Assembly (NCBI GenBank): GCA_913042895.1
Contig: CAJWMQ010000009.1
Location: forward strand, 1 to 38,509
DNA from: an uncultured Verrucomicrobiales bacterium
GTDB taxonomy: Bacteria > Verrucomicrobiota > Verrucomicrobiia > Limisphaerales > UBA1100
DNA: 38,509 nucleotides
Direction of reading: 5' to 3'
Numbering within the stretch: the stretch's first letter is position 1; the number at the start of each line of letters is the position of its first letter. The notes under the pieces are model-generated. The model ran no database searches. It was not told the origin of the DNA and saw only the letters and a list, made by a program, of their open reading frames with translations. Shown here in pieces: positions 19,206 through 27,984 of this stretch. The position numbers were made by a program, and so were the translations under genes.

Positions 19206-19925
19206 ATGCCCGAATACGGGGAAGACACCGATGTCATGGACGCACTGCATGAGGAACCCTCCTCGGACCAGGGTTACGTCACGGCTATGTCGCACTTTTA
19301 CCGGGGCGAGATCGGCCGGATGATGGTTTGGCGTCAACGACTCGACACCACGACCACTTGGGCCATCACCTCTACCGGCACAATTTTTACCGTCGCGTTT
19401 TCGTTTGAAACCGTTCCACATCTGATCTTCTTTTTTAACCTCGCCATTGTGGCGATCATGCTTTGGATCGAAGCGCGGCGCTATCGCTTCTACGACGCCT
19501 TTCGCGCCCGTGTTCGCATGATCGAGGCCCACTTCCTAACGCCTGTCCTGCTACGCGAGGAACCCAAACTCGAAGGCAACTGGCGCAAACTCGTTGCCGA
19601 GGACTTGCTAGTGCCCGCGTTCAAAGTGAGCATGTTCGAGTCCATCGGCCGTCGTCTAAAACGCAATTACGCCTTTATCGCGACCATTATTCTCTCCGCC
19701 TGGATCACCAAAATTTTTATGCATCCGCCCAACGGTAACGAAATCAATTCTGCCAGCACACTATACGAGGCCCTTGCCGTGGGCGCGTTCCCGAGTTGGT
19801 TTGTGGCAGCCATCATGATTGGTACATTTGTAACCGCCGCCAGCATCACCATTTACATCGCCAAAAATTCCACGGGCGAAATTACCGAGATCGGCAAAAG
19901 CAGCCGTACCAACTGGATGGGGTAA
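19206..19925 (+). CDS. DUF2270-like membrane protein
   Basis: MSHFYRGEIGRMMVWRQRLDTTTTWAITSTGTIFTVAFS and hydrophobic segments match my memory of DUF2270 proteins. Confidence 0.75.
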   Translation: MPEYGEDTDVMDALHEEPSSDQGYVTAMSHFYRGEIGRMMVWRQRLDTTTTWAITSTGTIFTVAFSFETVPHLIFFFNLAIVAIMLWIEARRYRFYDAFRARVRMIEAHFLTPVLLREEPKLEGNWRKLVAEDLLVPAFKVSMFESIGRRLKRNYAFIATIILSAWITKIFMHPPNGNEINSASTLYEALAVGAFPSWFVAAIMIGTFVTAASITIYIAKNSTGEITEIGKSSRTNWMG

Positions 19926-21001
19926 TGCAACTCAACCCGCAACTGGCTAATCTGCCGGTCTATCAACCCGGCCGACCTCTCGAGGAAGTCGCACGCGAAC
20001 TAGGCCTGCCTTCGGAAGGCCTCATTAAACTAGCCTCCAACGAAAACCCCCTCGGCCCATCGCCCAAGGCCGTCGAGGCCATGCAGCAAACGGCTTCCCA
20101 AATCCATCTTTACCCGGATGGCAATGCCTTCTACCTACGCAACGCCATGGCCGAACGGCTTGCCGTGGACGCCAACCAGTTGGTCTTCGGCAACGGCTCC
20201 AATGAGATCATCGAATTCGTCGCGCATGCCCTGCTCGGCCCCGGTAAAAATATCGTGGTCTCCCAATACTGCTTTGCCATTTACCCGATCGTAGCCCACC
20301 TCAATGGAGCAGATTGCATCACAGTACCGGCCAGGGATTACGGCCACAATTTGCCAGCTATGAGAGAGGCCATCACGCCAGATACCCGCATTGTTTTTGT
20401 TGCCAACCCGAACAACCCTACCGGCACCCTCGCCTCGCACGAAGATGTCCTGGCGCTCGTCGATGCTGTCCCGGAACATACGTTACTGGTCATGGATGAG
20501 GCCTATTTCGAGTTTCTAGAATCACCCCTCGACCTCGTTCCGCGCTTACGGGATAAGCACAACCTCCTCCTCATGCGCACATTCTCCAAAATCTACGGCT
20601 TAGCAGGACTGCGCATCGGATACGGCATTGGTCATCCGGAGTTTATCGCAGCTCTGGAGAAGGTCCGCCAACCATTTAACCTGAACGCAATGGCTCAAAC
20701 TGCCGCATTGGCCGCTATTGATGACACCGGCCACCTCGAAGCCACCCGCGCCAACAACGCCGCCGGCTTAGAATTCTTCGCGCAGGCCCTCAGCGAAATG
20801 AACATCGAAACAGTCACCTCGCACGCCAATTTCATTTTAGCAAATGTCGGCGATGGCACCGGTACGTTCCAGAAATTGCAAGAACGCGGCGTCATTACGC
20901 GCCCCATGGCCGGCTACCAATTACCAGAGTGGATACGGATTTCCATTGGCACCCCGACAGAAAACGAGCATTGCTTGAGCGCCCTGCGAGAATTGCGTTG
21001 A
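19925..21001 (+). CDS. hisC: Histidinol-phosphate aminotransferase
   Basis: KLASNENPLGPSPKAVEAM, YPDGNAFYLRNAMA, NPNNPTGTL, VMDEAYFEF, RTFSKIYGLAGLRIGYG. Confidence 0.95.
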   Translation: MQLNPQLANLPVYQPGRPLEEVARELGLPSEGLIKLASNENPLGPSPKAVEAMQQTASQIHLYPDGNAFYLRNAMAERLAVDANQLVFGNGSNEIIEFVAHALLGPGKNIVVSQYCFAIYPIVAHLNGADCITVPARDYGHNLPAMREAITPDTRIVFVANPNNPTGTLASHEDVLALVDAVPEHTLLVMDEAYFEFLESPLDLVPRLRDKHNLLLMRTFSKIYGLAGLRIGYGIGHPEFIAALEKVRQPFNLNAMAQTAALAAIDDTGHLEATRANNAAGLEFFAQALSEMNIETVTSHANFILANVGDGTGTFQKLQERGVITRPMAGYQLPEWIRISIGTPTENEHCLSALRELR

Positions 21002-21046
21002 ACCCGCACCACTTTCTCCTGATATTTCCGACCCGATATTGGCGAC

Positions 21047-22327
21047 GTGAAACCGACTGACCTCAGAGGCATCCTGCAGTACATCCCGCGCTTTCGCGAA
21101 AAGACTTTCGTGATCGCGGCCGATGGCGCTGTCGTCTCACACATTAACTTCGCCAATCTCCTGCTCGACATCGCCGTTCTACGCTCCCTAAACATCCGGG
21201 TTGTCCTGGTCCACGGTGCCGCCGAGCAAATTGCCCAACTCGCTAAAGAGCAATCACTCACCCCAAGCAATCTCGACGGCACCGGCATCACTGATGACGC
21301 CACCCTGAAGCTGGCTCTCACCGCGGCAAATGGGCTCACACACGAAATCCTCGAAGGCTTTGCCACGAACGACTTGCGCGCCGCCAACGCCAACGCCGTC
21401 GCCGCCCAGCCACTCGGTATCCTTGCCGGCACGAATCATCAAAACACCGGCCAAGTTGAACGCATTGACACGGAGCTCCTGAAAACCCTCCTGGCTCAAG
21501 GCATCACGCCCGTAATCCCGCCGCTCGGTTTTGATGGCGAGGGCAATACCTTTAGGCTGAACAGTGATTCGGTCGCCCATTGCGTGGCCGAAGCTTTGCA
21601 GGCCACAAAACTGATTTTCATTTCCACCACAGACGGCCTGCAGCAAGACGACGCTATCGTCCGCCAAATTCTCTCCACCGAATTACAAGCCACTCTCGCT
21701 AATCAACCCGATCGTATTCCCAAAGATCATCGCTCCAAAGCCCGCCATGCCGCTGAAGCCTGTTCCGCCGGAGTGCCACGTGTGCATCTGATCAATGGCC
21801 TCGTCACTGAAGGCCTTTTGGCTGAAGTATTCTCCAATGAGGGTATCGGCACGCTGGTGTATGCCAACGAGTACCGCCAAATCCGGCCGGCAAAAATGAA
21901 AGATGCCGCCAGTATCCACCGGCTTTCCCGTGAAGCGATGGCCGAAGAGCGGTTGATCGCCCGCAGTGAAGAAGCCATCGAGGAATTATTGGAAGATTAT
22001 TTCCTGTTCGAGATTGACGACAACCCCGTTGCCTGTGTCGCCCTGCATACGCACACGAAGGAAGGCATCGGAGAACTGGCTCATCTATTCGTAAATCCCT
22101 CGCACGGCAATCAGGGCATTGGCCAAAGACTCGTTCAATATGTTGAAGACAAAGCCCGCGAGTCCGGCCTCACAAAACTGGTTACCCTTTCCACTCAATC
22201 ATTTGCTTTTTTCACCAACAAATCAGGCTTTATCGAGGGCGATCTTAGCGATCTGCCAGTACCTCGGCAGGCAGCCCATCAGAAGCAAGGCCGTAACTCT
22301 AAGGTCCTAATTAAAGAACTCAGTTGA
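21047..22327 (+). CDS. argA: Amino-acid N-acetyltransferase (N-acetylglutamate synthase; kinase-like + GNAT domains)
   Basis: GTG start. VVLVHGAAEQI, TPVIPPLGFDGEGNTFRLNSDSVA (AAK domain), and a C-terminal GNAT domain (LAHLFVNPSHGNQGIGQRLVQYVEDKARE). Confidence 0.9.
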   Translation: MKPTDLRGILQYIPRFREKTFVIAADGAVVSHINFANLLLDIAVLRSLNIRVVLVHGAAEQIAQLAKEQSLTPSNLDGTGITDDATLKLALTAANGLTHEILEGFATNDLRAANANAVAAQPLGILAGTNHQNTGQVERIDTELLKTLLAQGITPVIPPLGFDGEGNTFRLNSDSVAHCVAEALQATKLIFISTTDGLQQDDAIVRQILSTELQATLANQPDRIPKDHRSKARHAAEACSAGVPRVHLINGLVTEGLLAEVFSNEGIGTLVYANEYRQIRPAKMKDAASIHRLSREAMAEERLIARSEEAIEELLEDYFLFEIDDNPVACVALHTHTKEGIGELAHLFVNPSHGNQGIGQRLVQYVEDKARESGLTKLVTLSTQSFAFFTNKSGFIEGDLSDLPVPRQAAHQKQGRNSKVLIKELS

Positions 22328-22743
22328 TGGCACTTCCCAAAAAATTACCGGAAATAATATTGGTAGCACTCGTTTGCTTAATGATTGGTTACGGCACCGG
22401 CTCTGTGCTCACTGAACGCAAACAAATGGTAACGCTTGAACACAGCGTCACGCTCCGCTGGAGCGATGGCGTTTTCGATGAACCCGCTCTCGGTGCCCAT
22501 GTATTCTTGGAGCCACACATGGATGGAAAATCCGTGCGACTACGCGTGTACATTGGCCGTAGCCAACCCAAGTTTTTCATGCCCGGCCGCATCGGCGAAA
22601 TCGATGTCGTCCGCACGCCAGAAGATGCCGCAACTAAATGGAGCCGAATCGAATGGCGTGAAGACGGTCTGCACCTGGGCGTCGACGGCAACCGTACGCG
22701 CCTGTATATCCCACAGAAAGATATTAAACCGGTCCTCCAATGA
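22327..22743 (+). CDS. Hypothetical membrane-anchored protein
   Basis: ATG overlaps the argA stop (TGATG). N-terminal TM segment LPEIILVALVCLMIGYGTG. Downstream ORF overlaps by 4 nt. Confidence 0.65.
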   Translation: MALPKKLPEIILVALVCLMIGYGTGSVLTERKQMVTLEHSVTLRWSDGVFDEPALGAHVFLEPHMDGKSVRLRVYIGRSQPKFFMPGRIGEIDVVRTPEDAATKWSRIEWREDGLHLGVDGNRTRLYIPQKDIKPVLQ

Positions 22744-23258
22744 ATCTGCCAACGGCGTTTATGGAGGTTTGCGAGCAACACGGCCACACGCTCACCGAAC
22801 ATTGCCTCCATGTTCAGGTAGCCACCCAAATGCTGACCCATTATCACGGCGACCAATACACCACCTTGACCGCATCCACCGCGGTCAACGGCACCGGCCA
22901 ACAGGAAGGGTCCTTCCAAACACCGCTCGGACTGCATCGAGTCTGCGAAAAAATTGGCGATAACGCACCCGTCGGCACGGTCTTCAAGGGGCGCCAACCC
23001 GTTCGCCATGATGGCAAAGGCGACCCCACTGCTCTGATCACCGATCGTATTCTCTGGCTGGAAGGATTGGAGCCCGGTTTCAATTCAGGCGGTGAGGTCG
23101 ATAGTCGCCAGCGTTACATTTACATCCACGGCATTGGAGACGAATCCCGCCTGGGCCAACCCAATTCGCAGGGCTGCATCCATCTTGGCGCCGCTGGCCT
23201 ACTCCCTTTGTTCGATGCCATTCCAGAGGGCACTTTGGTGTTAATTACCGAAAACTGA
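22740..23258 (+). CDS. L,D-transpeptidase (YkuD) domain protein
   Basis: YIYIHGIGDESRLGQPNSQGCIHL matches the YkuD active-site pattern HGx...SxGCxxL. SFQTPLGLHRV upstream. Confidence 0.88.
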   Translation: MNLPTAFMEVCEQHGHTLTEHCLHVQVATQMLTHYHGDQYTTLTASTAVNGTGQQEGSFQTPLGLHRVCEKIGDNAPVGTVFKGRQPVRHDGKGDPTALITDRILWLEGLEPGFNSGGEVDSRQRYIYIHGIGDESRLGQPNSQGCIHLGAAGLLPLFDAIPEGTLVLITEN

Positions 23259-23298
23259 CTTTTGCCCACCTCGCCCACAGGCTATCCTGCCCTTCCCG

Positions 23299-24564
23299 AT
23301 GAGTTTAGCTGAAGACATGACTGCGCTGGCAGTGGCCGCCAAGAAAGCAGCCCACTCCATGCCCCGCTTGAGCACAGATGAAAAGAACCACTGTCTCAAG
23401 GCGATGGCAAATGCCTTGGAGGGCCAATCTCAAGCCATCCAAGATGCCAACGCAAAAGATTTAGAAACGGCGCGGGAAATGGATCTGTCCCAAGCCATGA
23501 TCGATCGCCTGCTGCTTGATGAACAACGCGTTGCCGGAATGGCCCAAGGGTTGCGCGAGGTAGCCGAGCTACCTGATCCCGTGGGGCGCGTATTGGCCGA
23601 AACGGATCGTCCCAGCGGCTTAAAGCTGAAAAAGGTCGCTTGCCCGATTGGCGTGGTGGTAATGATTTATGAATCGCGCCCCAACGTCACCGCTGATGCC
23701 GCTGGACTTTGCTTCAAATCTGGTAATGCGACTATTTTGCGGGGGGGCAAAGAAGCTCTGCACTCAAACCAAATCATTGCTCGACTGATGGTTGAGGCAG
23801 GCCAATCGGCGTGCGAACACTTTCCGTCGGAGGCGATCCAAGTCGTTCCCACTACCGACCGCGCTGCCATTCCTGAACTGTTGGCGCTCACCGAACTCGT
23901 AGATCTCTGCATCCCCCGTGGTGGCGAAGGCCTGATTCGTGCCGTCGCCGAATGCTCGCGCGTTCCCGTCATCAAACATTATAAGGGCATCTGCAGCGTC
24001 TACCTCGACGGCGCCGCCGATGTAGATAAGGCCATGGCTATCACAGTGAACTCCAAAACCCATCGCACCGGAGTTTGCAATGCCATGGAAACTCTGTTGG
24101 TGGATAGCCGGTCCGCCGAGCAACTACTGCCCGCCGTCGGACAAGCCTTGGCGAAAAAAGGCGTGGAAATGCGCAGTTGCCCGCAAGCGATAGCCATTCT
24201 CGGTGATCTTGCCATTGAAGCCACCAACGAGGATTGGGACACGGAATACCTGGACCTCATCTGTTCAGTACGTGTGGTGGATGGGGTTGATGGCGCCTTG
24301 GAACATATCAATAGGCACGGCTCCGGTCACACCGAATGCATCGTTACTGAAGACGAATCCACGGCCCGCCGATTCCAGCTCGAAGCCGATACTTCAACCG
24401 TGTTTTGGAATGCCTCCACGCGGTTCTCTGATGGCGGCGAGTTCGGTATGGGCGCGGAGATTGGGATCAGCACCGACAAGATCGGCGCGCGCGGCCCCAT
24501 GGGCTTGGCCGAACTCACCACCTACAAATGGCTCGGCGAGGGCGCCGGCCTCACCCGCGCCTAA
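23299..24564 (+). CDS. proA: Gamma-glutamyl phosphate reductase
   Basis: KKVACPIGVVVMIYESRPNVTADAAGLCFKSGNATILRGGKEA, GSGHTECIVTED, NASTRFSDGGEFGMGAEIGIST. Confidence 0.96.
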   Translation: MSLAEDMTALAVAAKKAAHSMPRLSTDEKNHCLKAMANALEGQSQAIQDANAKDLETAREMDLSQAMIDRLLLDEQRVAGMAQGLREVAELPDPVGRVLAETDRPSGLKLKKVACPIGVVVMIYESRPNVTADAAGLCFKSGNATILRGGKEALHSNQIIARLMVEAGQSACEHFPSEAIQVVPTTDRAAIPELLALTELVDLCIPRGGEGLIRAVAECSRVPVIKHYKGICSVYLDGAADVDKAMAITVNSKTHRTGVCNAMETLLVDSRSAEQLLPAVGQALAKKGVEMRSCPQAIAILGDLAIEATNEDWDTEYLDLICSVRVVDGVDGALEHINRHGSGHTECIVTEDESTARRFQLEADTSTVFWNASTRFSDGGEFGMGAEIGISTDKIGARGPMGLAELTTYKWLGEGAGLTRA

Positions 24565-25859
24565 TGCAGGCCGCCGACCAAGCCAAGGCCATCCGGGATC
24601 AACTCCCCCCCGACGGCCTGTTCGCCGGCCACGAATGGCGAATGCCGGTGGAGCCGTTTCCGCTGGAAGAAAAGTTCGTCCGCGACCTGAAACAATTGGG
24701 GCGCGTGCTCCATCAGTTTTATCACGCAGCCGATTTACTTTACCGACACAGCGTGGCGGGCAAGCAACCGACGTGGGTTGCCGAATGGCTGGAACGAGGC
24801 AAACCCGACAACGTCATTCAGCGGCAGCGTGATGAGGCATTCAAGACCGCTTTGCCCCGGGTCATTCGACCGGATATTTTGCTCACCCAAAACGGCTGGC
24901 ACATCACCGAGCTGGACAGTGTGCCCGGCGGCATTGGCCTAACTGGATGGCTGAATGCCACCTATCCCAATGCCCTTGGCGGATGCAGTGGTATGAAGGA
25001 AGGGTTTGCCGGAATCTTTGCCAAAAACGGCTCAGTGCATCTGGTGGTTTCCGAGGAATCCGCCACGTATCGGCCGGAAATGGAATGGCTTGCTAAGCAG
25101 CTGGGCGAACGGTTTTCCGTGCGTTCCCCAGGAGAAAGTCATCTTGCTGATGGAGATTCGGCGTATCGTTTTTTCGAGCTGTTTGATTTACCGAACATCC
25201 CCGAAGCGGATGCGATACTGGATCGTGCGGCTACGGGCGACATCCATCTCACCGCACCGCCCAAGACCCATCTCGAAGAGAAGATGCTGTTCGCCCTTTT
25301 CTGGAACCGAAACCTGCGCGATTTTTGGCAGCGCGAATTGGGCGGTAAGTTCATGAATTTACTGGAAAAAGTGATTCCAAAAACGTGGCTCATTGATCCG
25401 GCTCCGCTTCCTCCGCACGCGGCTATTCCCCGGCTTGAACTAACGGACTGGCGTCAACTTGCCGATTTGTCCCAAAAAGATCGCCAGCTAATCCTGAAAC
25501 TCTCGGGCTTCAACGAACGCGCCTGGGGTGCTCGCAGTGTGCGGCTCGGGGCAGATCTCCCGCGCGACGAATGGGCCGCCGCCGTCCAGGAAGCCATCGA
25601 CCACTTTGACACCACTCCATGGATTTTACAGCGTTATGAGAAACCGCGCACGGTTCAACACGGATGGTTTGATTTTAACCAGAATGAATTGATCCCCATG
25701 ACCGGCCGCGCTCGATTATGCCCGTATTACTTTGTGCATGGCGAACAGGAAGTGAAGCTGGGCGGCGTGCTCGCGACGATTTGTCCGGCCAACAAGAAAA
25801 TCATCCACGGCATGAAAGATGCCATCCTCGCACCTTGCAGCATGGTCGAGCGGGACTAA
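24564..25859 (+). CDS. Uncharacterised ATP-grasp / glutathionylspermidine-synthase-like protein
   Basis: RPDILLTQNGWHITELDSVPGGIGLTGWLN resembles a pre-ATP-grasp region. LILKLSGFNERAWGARSVRLG and WILQRYEKP...GRARLCPYYF resemble ATP-grasp motifs. Start overlaps the proA stop (TAATG). Confidence 0.55.
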   Translation: MQAADQAKAIRDQLPPDGLFAGHEWRMPVEPFPLEEKFVRDLKQLGRVLHQFYHAADLLYRHSVAGKQPTWVAEWLERGKPDNVIQRQRDEAFKTALPRVIRPDILLTQNGWHITELDSVPGGIGLTGWLNATYPNALGGCSGMKEGFAGIFAKNGSVHLVVSEESATYRPEMEWLAKQLGERFSVRSPGESHLADGDSAYRFFELFDLPNIPEADAILDRAATGDIHLTAPPKTHLEEKMLFALFWNRNLRDFWQRELGGKFMNLLEKVIPKTWLIDPAPLPPHAAIPRLELTDWRQLADLSQKDRQLILKLSGFNERAWGARSVRLGADLPRDEWAAAVQEAIDHFDTTPWILQRYEKPRTVQHGWFDFNQNELIPMTGRARLCPYYFVHGEQEVKLGGVLATICPANKKIIHGMKDAILAPCSMVERD

Positions 25860-26846
25860 TCAACGCTCGTATTTCGGAATATCTGTGGGCGACTCCGAGG
25901 AAATCTGGCCGCGTACAATTTCACGCTGCGTCGATAAACTAGCCGGATCGGTAAGATACTTTTGCAAGCGCTGGTCGAATTGAGGCGGCTCAAAGCGACC
26001 AGTCCCAAACGGCGCAGGATATTCCAAGCTAGGCTGAATCGGGGAAGGAGACCGCGTGGGGACTGGCTTGAGCCCATTCCCTGGTGGCGGCTTGGGGTTG
26101 TCCCCGGCTTTACTCGGCTTTTCGGCTTCCCTACCAATGCCGGGCCGATAATTAGAGCCGGACGGACGAACCATAGAAACTGTGCTGCCATTACCAGCAT
26201 CACTTTTTTTATCCAACTCCAGCGGAAATGTCTGACCGCGCACAAACACTTCCACCAAGCCCTGGCTAAGATCAATTTTCGTAACCTCCACCCCGTGCAA
26301 CTCATCGCCCACCGCCAAAAAAACATACTCGGCCTTCCCTCCGCGCGGAGGACTGATGCGCAGAACAGCTCGTTGATTTCCACGCAAGGTAGAGATGCCC
26401 GCCAATTGAGGCACGCCGACAGTTCTGGGTGCCACGATCTCCGGCTCAGGTTCCTCCGGTTCCGGCTTGGTCAAGCGAAAGGGATCTTTGCGCGGGATCA
26501 CAGAAAAAACTCCCAAATTGGCTGGGATTTCCTGCTTCACCTCGGCAACGGAATTCGTGCCTGAGGCAACTGGCGGCGCGTTGGTAGAACCAATTACTTC
26601 CGGCACAAGAACGGTGTTGGTGGTGACTGATGGGGAATTGGTCGAACTAACTGCTTCCGGCACAAGAACGGTGTTAGTGGTGACTGATGGCGCATTAGTT
26701 GTAATGATGGAGACCGCATTAGTCGCGGTCGTGGTTGCATTGGTGGTCACGGCAGGTACGGCTACTCCATCAGCCCACAGTTCAACCGTTGAAGCTAATA
26801 TCAGAAGAAATACTCTGAATGCCCCCCCATCCATGGAGGTAGACAT
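25860..26846 (-). CDS. Secreted Thr/Asn-rich protein with PilP/GspC-like C-terminal domain
   Basis: Start MSTSMDGGAFRVFLLILASTVELWADG gives a signal peptide. Thr/Asn-rich repeats, then DPFRLTKPEPEEPEPE and LAGISTLRGNQRAVLRISPPRGGKAEYVFLAVGDELHGVEVTKIDLSQGLVEV, which resemble pilus-assembly PilP-like domains. Confidence 0.55.
   Translation of the reverse strand: MSTSMDGGAFRVFLLILASTVELWADGVAVPAVTTNATTTATNAVSIITTNAPSVTTNTVLVPEAVSSTNSPSVTTNTVLVPEVIGSTNAPPVASGTNSVAEVKQEIPANLGVFSVIPRKDPFRLTKPEPEEPEPEIVAPRTVGVPQLAGISTLRGNQRAVLRISPPRGGKAEYVFLAVGDELHGVEVTKIDLSQGLVEVFVRGQTFPLELDKKSDAGNGSTVSMVRPSGSNYRPGIGREAEKPSKAGDNPKPPPGNGLKPVPTRSPSPIQPSLEYPAPFGTGRFEPPQFDQRLQKYLTDPASLSTQREIVRGQISSESPTDIPKYER
26581..26694. 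repeat. Two-copy 57-bp in-frame tandem repeat within the secreted protein gene
   Basis: Copy 1 from 26581 (ttggtagaaccaattacttccggcacaagaacggtgttggtggtgactgatgggga), copy 2 from 26638 (ttggtcgaactaactgcttccggcacaagaacggtgttagtggtgactgatggcgca). Encodes 19-aa units NSPSVTTNTVLVPEAVSST-like. Confidence 0.85.
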
Positions 26847-26856
26847 AGTAGGGAAT

Positions 26857-26879
26857 CGCTCGTTTTGCGAGCGTTTTTT
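26857..26879 (+). terminator. Rho-independent terminator-like hairpin
   Basis: CGCTCG-TTTTG-CGAGCG stem-loop followed directly by TTTTTT on the + strand. Confidence 0.55.
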
Positions 26880-26886
26880 ATGAGCA

Positions 26887-26924
26887 CCGCCTGACCGCAT
26901 CATTAATTAGACGCAATCAGGCGG
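26887..26924. repeat. 8-bp inverted repeat CCGCCTGA / TCAGGCGG in the ilvC 3' flank
   Basis: Arms at 26887-26894 and 26917-26924 with a 22-nt loop, just downstream of the ilvC stop (minus strand). Confidence 0.6.
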
Positions 26925-26937
26925 CAAAAGTTACCCC

Positions 26938-27963
26938 TTAATAGGAGGCTTGCGAGCCGCCCATCCGACGTTTTTTCATCCAAGGCATCATACCGCGCAA
27001 GCGAGCGCCTACCTTTTCGATACCATGCTTTTCACCGGCTTTGAGCAGTTTATTATATTGCTTATAGCCAGTCTCGTATTCCTTGATCCAGCCCTTGGCA
27101 AATTTGCCGTTCTGGATTTCCTTGAGCGCAGTCTTCATGCGTCGCTTCACGCTGGCGTCAACAATCTTCGGCCCCACGCTCACATCACCCCACTTGGCTG
27201 TTTCAGAAATAGAGAAACGCATGCCGCTGATACCGGACTCGTTCATGAGATCGACAATCAGCTTCAGCTCGTGCAAGCACTCGAAATACGCCATCTCAGG
27301 CTGGTACCCCGCTTCCACGAGCACCTCGAATCCCGCCTGCACCAACGCGCTCGCGCCGCCACAAAGAACAGTTTGCTCGCCGAACAGATCGGTCTCGGTC
27401 TCTTCCTTGAAGGTCGTCTGAATCACACCCGCCCGAGTGCCACCCACGCCCTTGGCCCAAGCCAAGGCGATCTTCTTGGCCTTGCGCGAGGCATTTTGAT
27501 AAATGGCGATCAACGCCGGCACACCTTTGCCTTCTGTGAACTGCCGGCGCACAATGTGACCAGGCCCTTTCGGGGCCACCATGATGACGTCCACATCCTT
27601 CGGCGGCACAATCGCGCCAAAGTGAATGGCAAACCCATGCGAGAACAGGAGCGCCTTGCCCTTGGTCAGGTTGGGCTCGATGTCTTCCTTGTAGCACTTG
27701 GATTGTTTGGTGTCCGGCAATCCCACCATGATCACGTCTGCGCGGCGTACTGCCTCAGCGGTGTCATAGACCTCGAAGCCTTTTTGTTTGGCTACGCGGC
27801 GCGACTTGCTGCCCTTATAGAGACCAATGATGACCTTGCACCCGCTTTCCTTTAGGTTAAGCGCGTGCGCGTGGCCTTGGCTACCGAACCCGAGCACGGC
27901 CAAGGTTTTACCCTTGAGATCCTTCAAGTTCGCGTCTTTATCAGTGTATACTTTTGCTGCCAT
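26938..27963 (-). CDS. ilvC: Ketol-acid reductoisomerase
   Basis: [82 protein letters not shown]. Confidence 0.97.
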   Translation of the reverse strand: MAAKVYTDKDANLKDLKGKTLAVLGFGSQGHAHALNLKESGCKVIIGLYKGSKSRRVAKQKGFEVYDTAEAVRRADVIMVGLPDTKQSKCYKEDIEPNLTKGKALLFSHGFAIHFGAIVPPKDVDVIMVAPKGPGHIVRRQFTEGKGVPALIAIYQNASRKAKKIALAWAKGVGGTRAGVIQTTFKEETETDLFGEQTVLCGGASALVQAGFEVLVEAGYQPEMAYFECLHELKLIVDLMNESGISGMRFSISETAKWGDVSVGPKIVDASVKRRMKTALKEIQNGKFAKGWIKEYETGYKQYNKLLKAGEKHGIEKVGARLRGMMPWMKKRRMGGSQASY

Positions 27964-27984
27964 TGTCTTTAGCGATAAATAAAG

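Noticed and set aside
26950-27855. Long + strand ORF of 301 aa antisense to ilvC
   Set aside because: Fully opposite the strongly conserved ilvC. The translation is low-complexity His/Arg-rich with no recognisable domain, as expected from codon-biased shadow ORFs.
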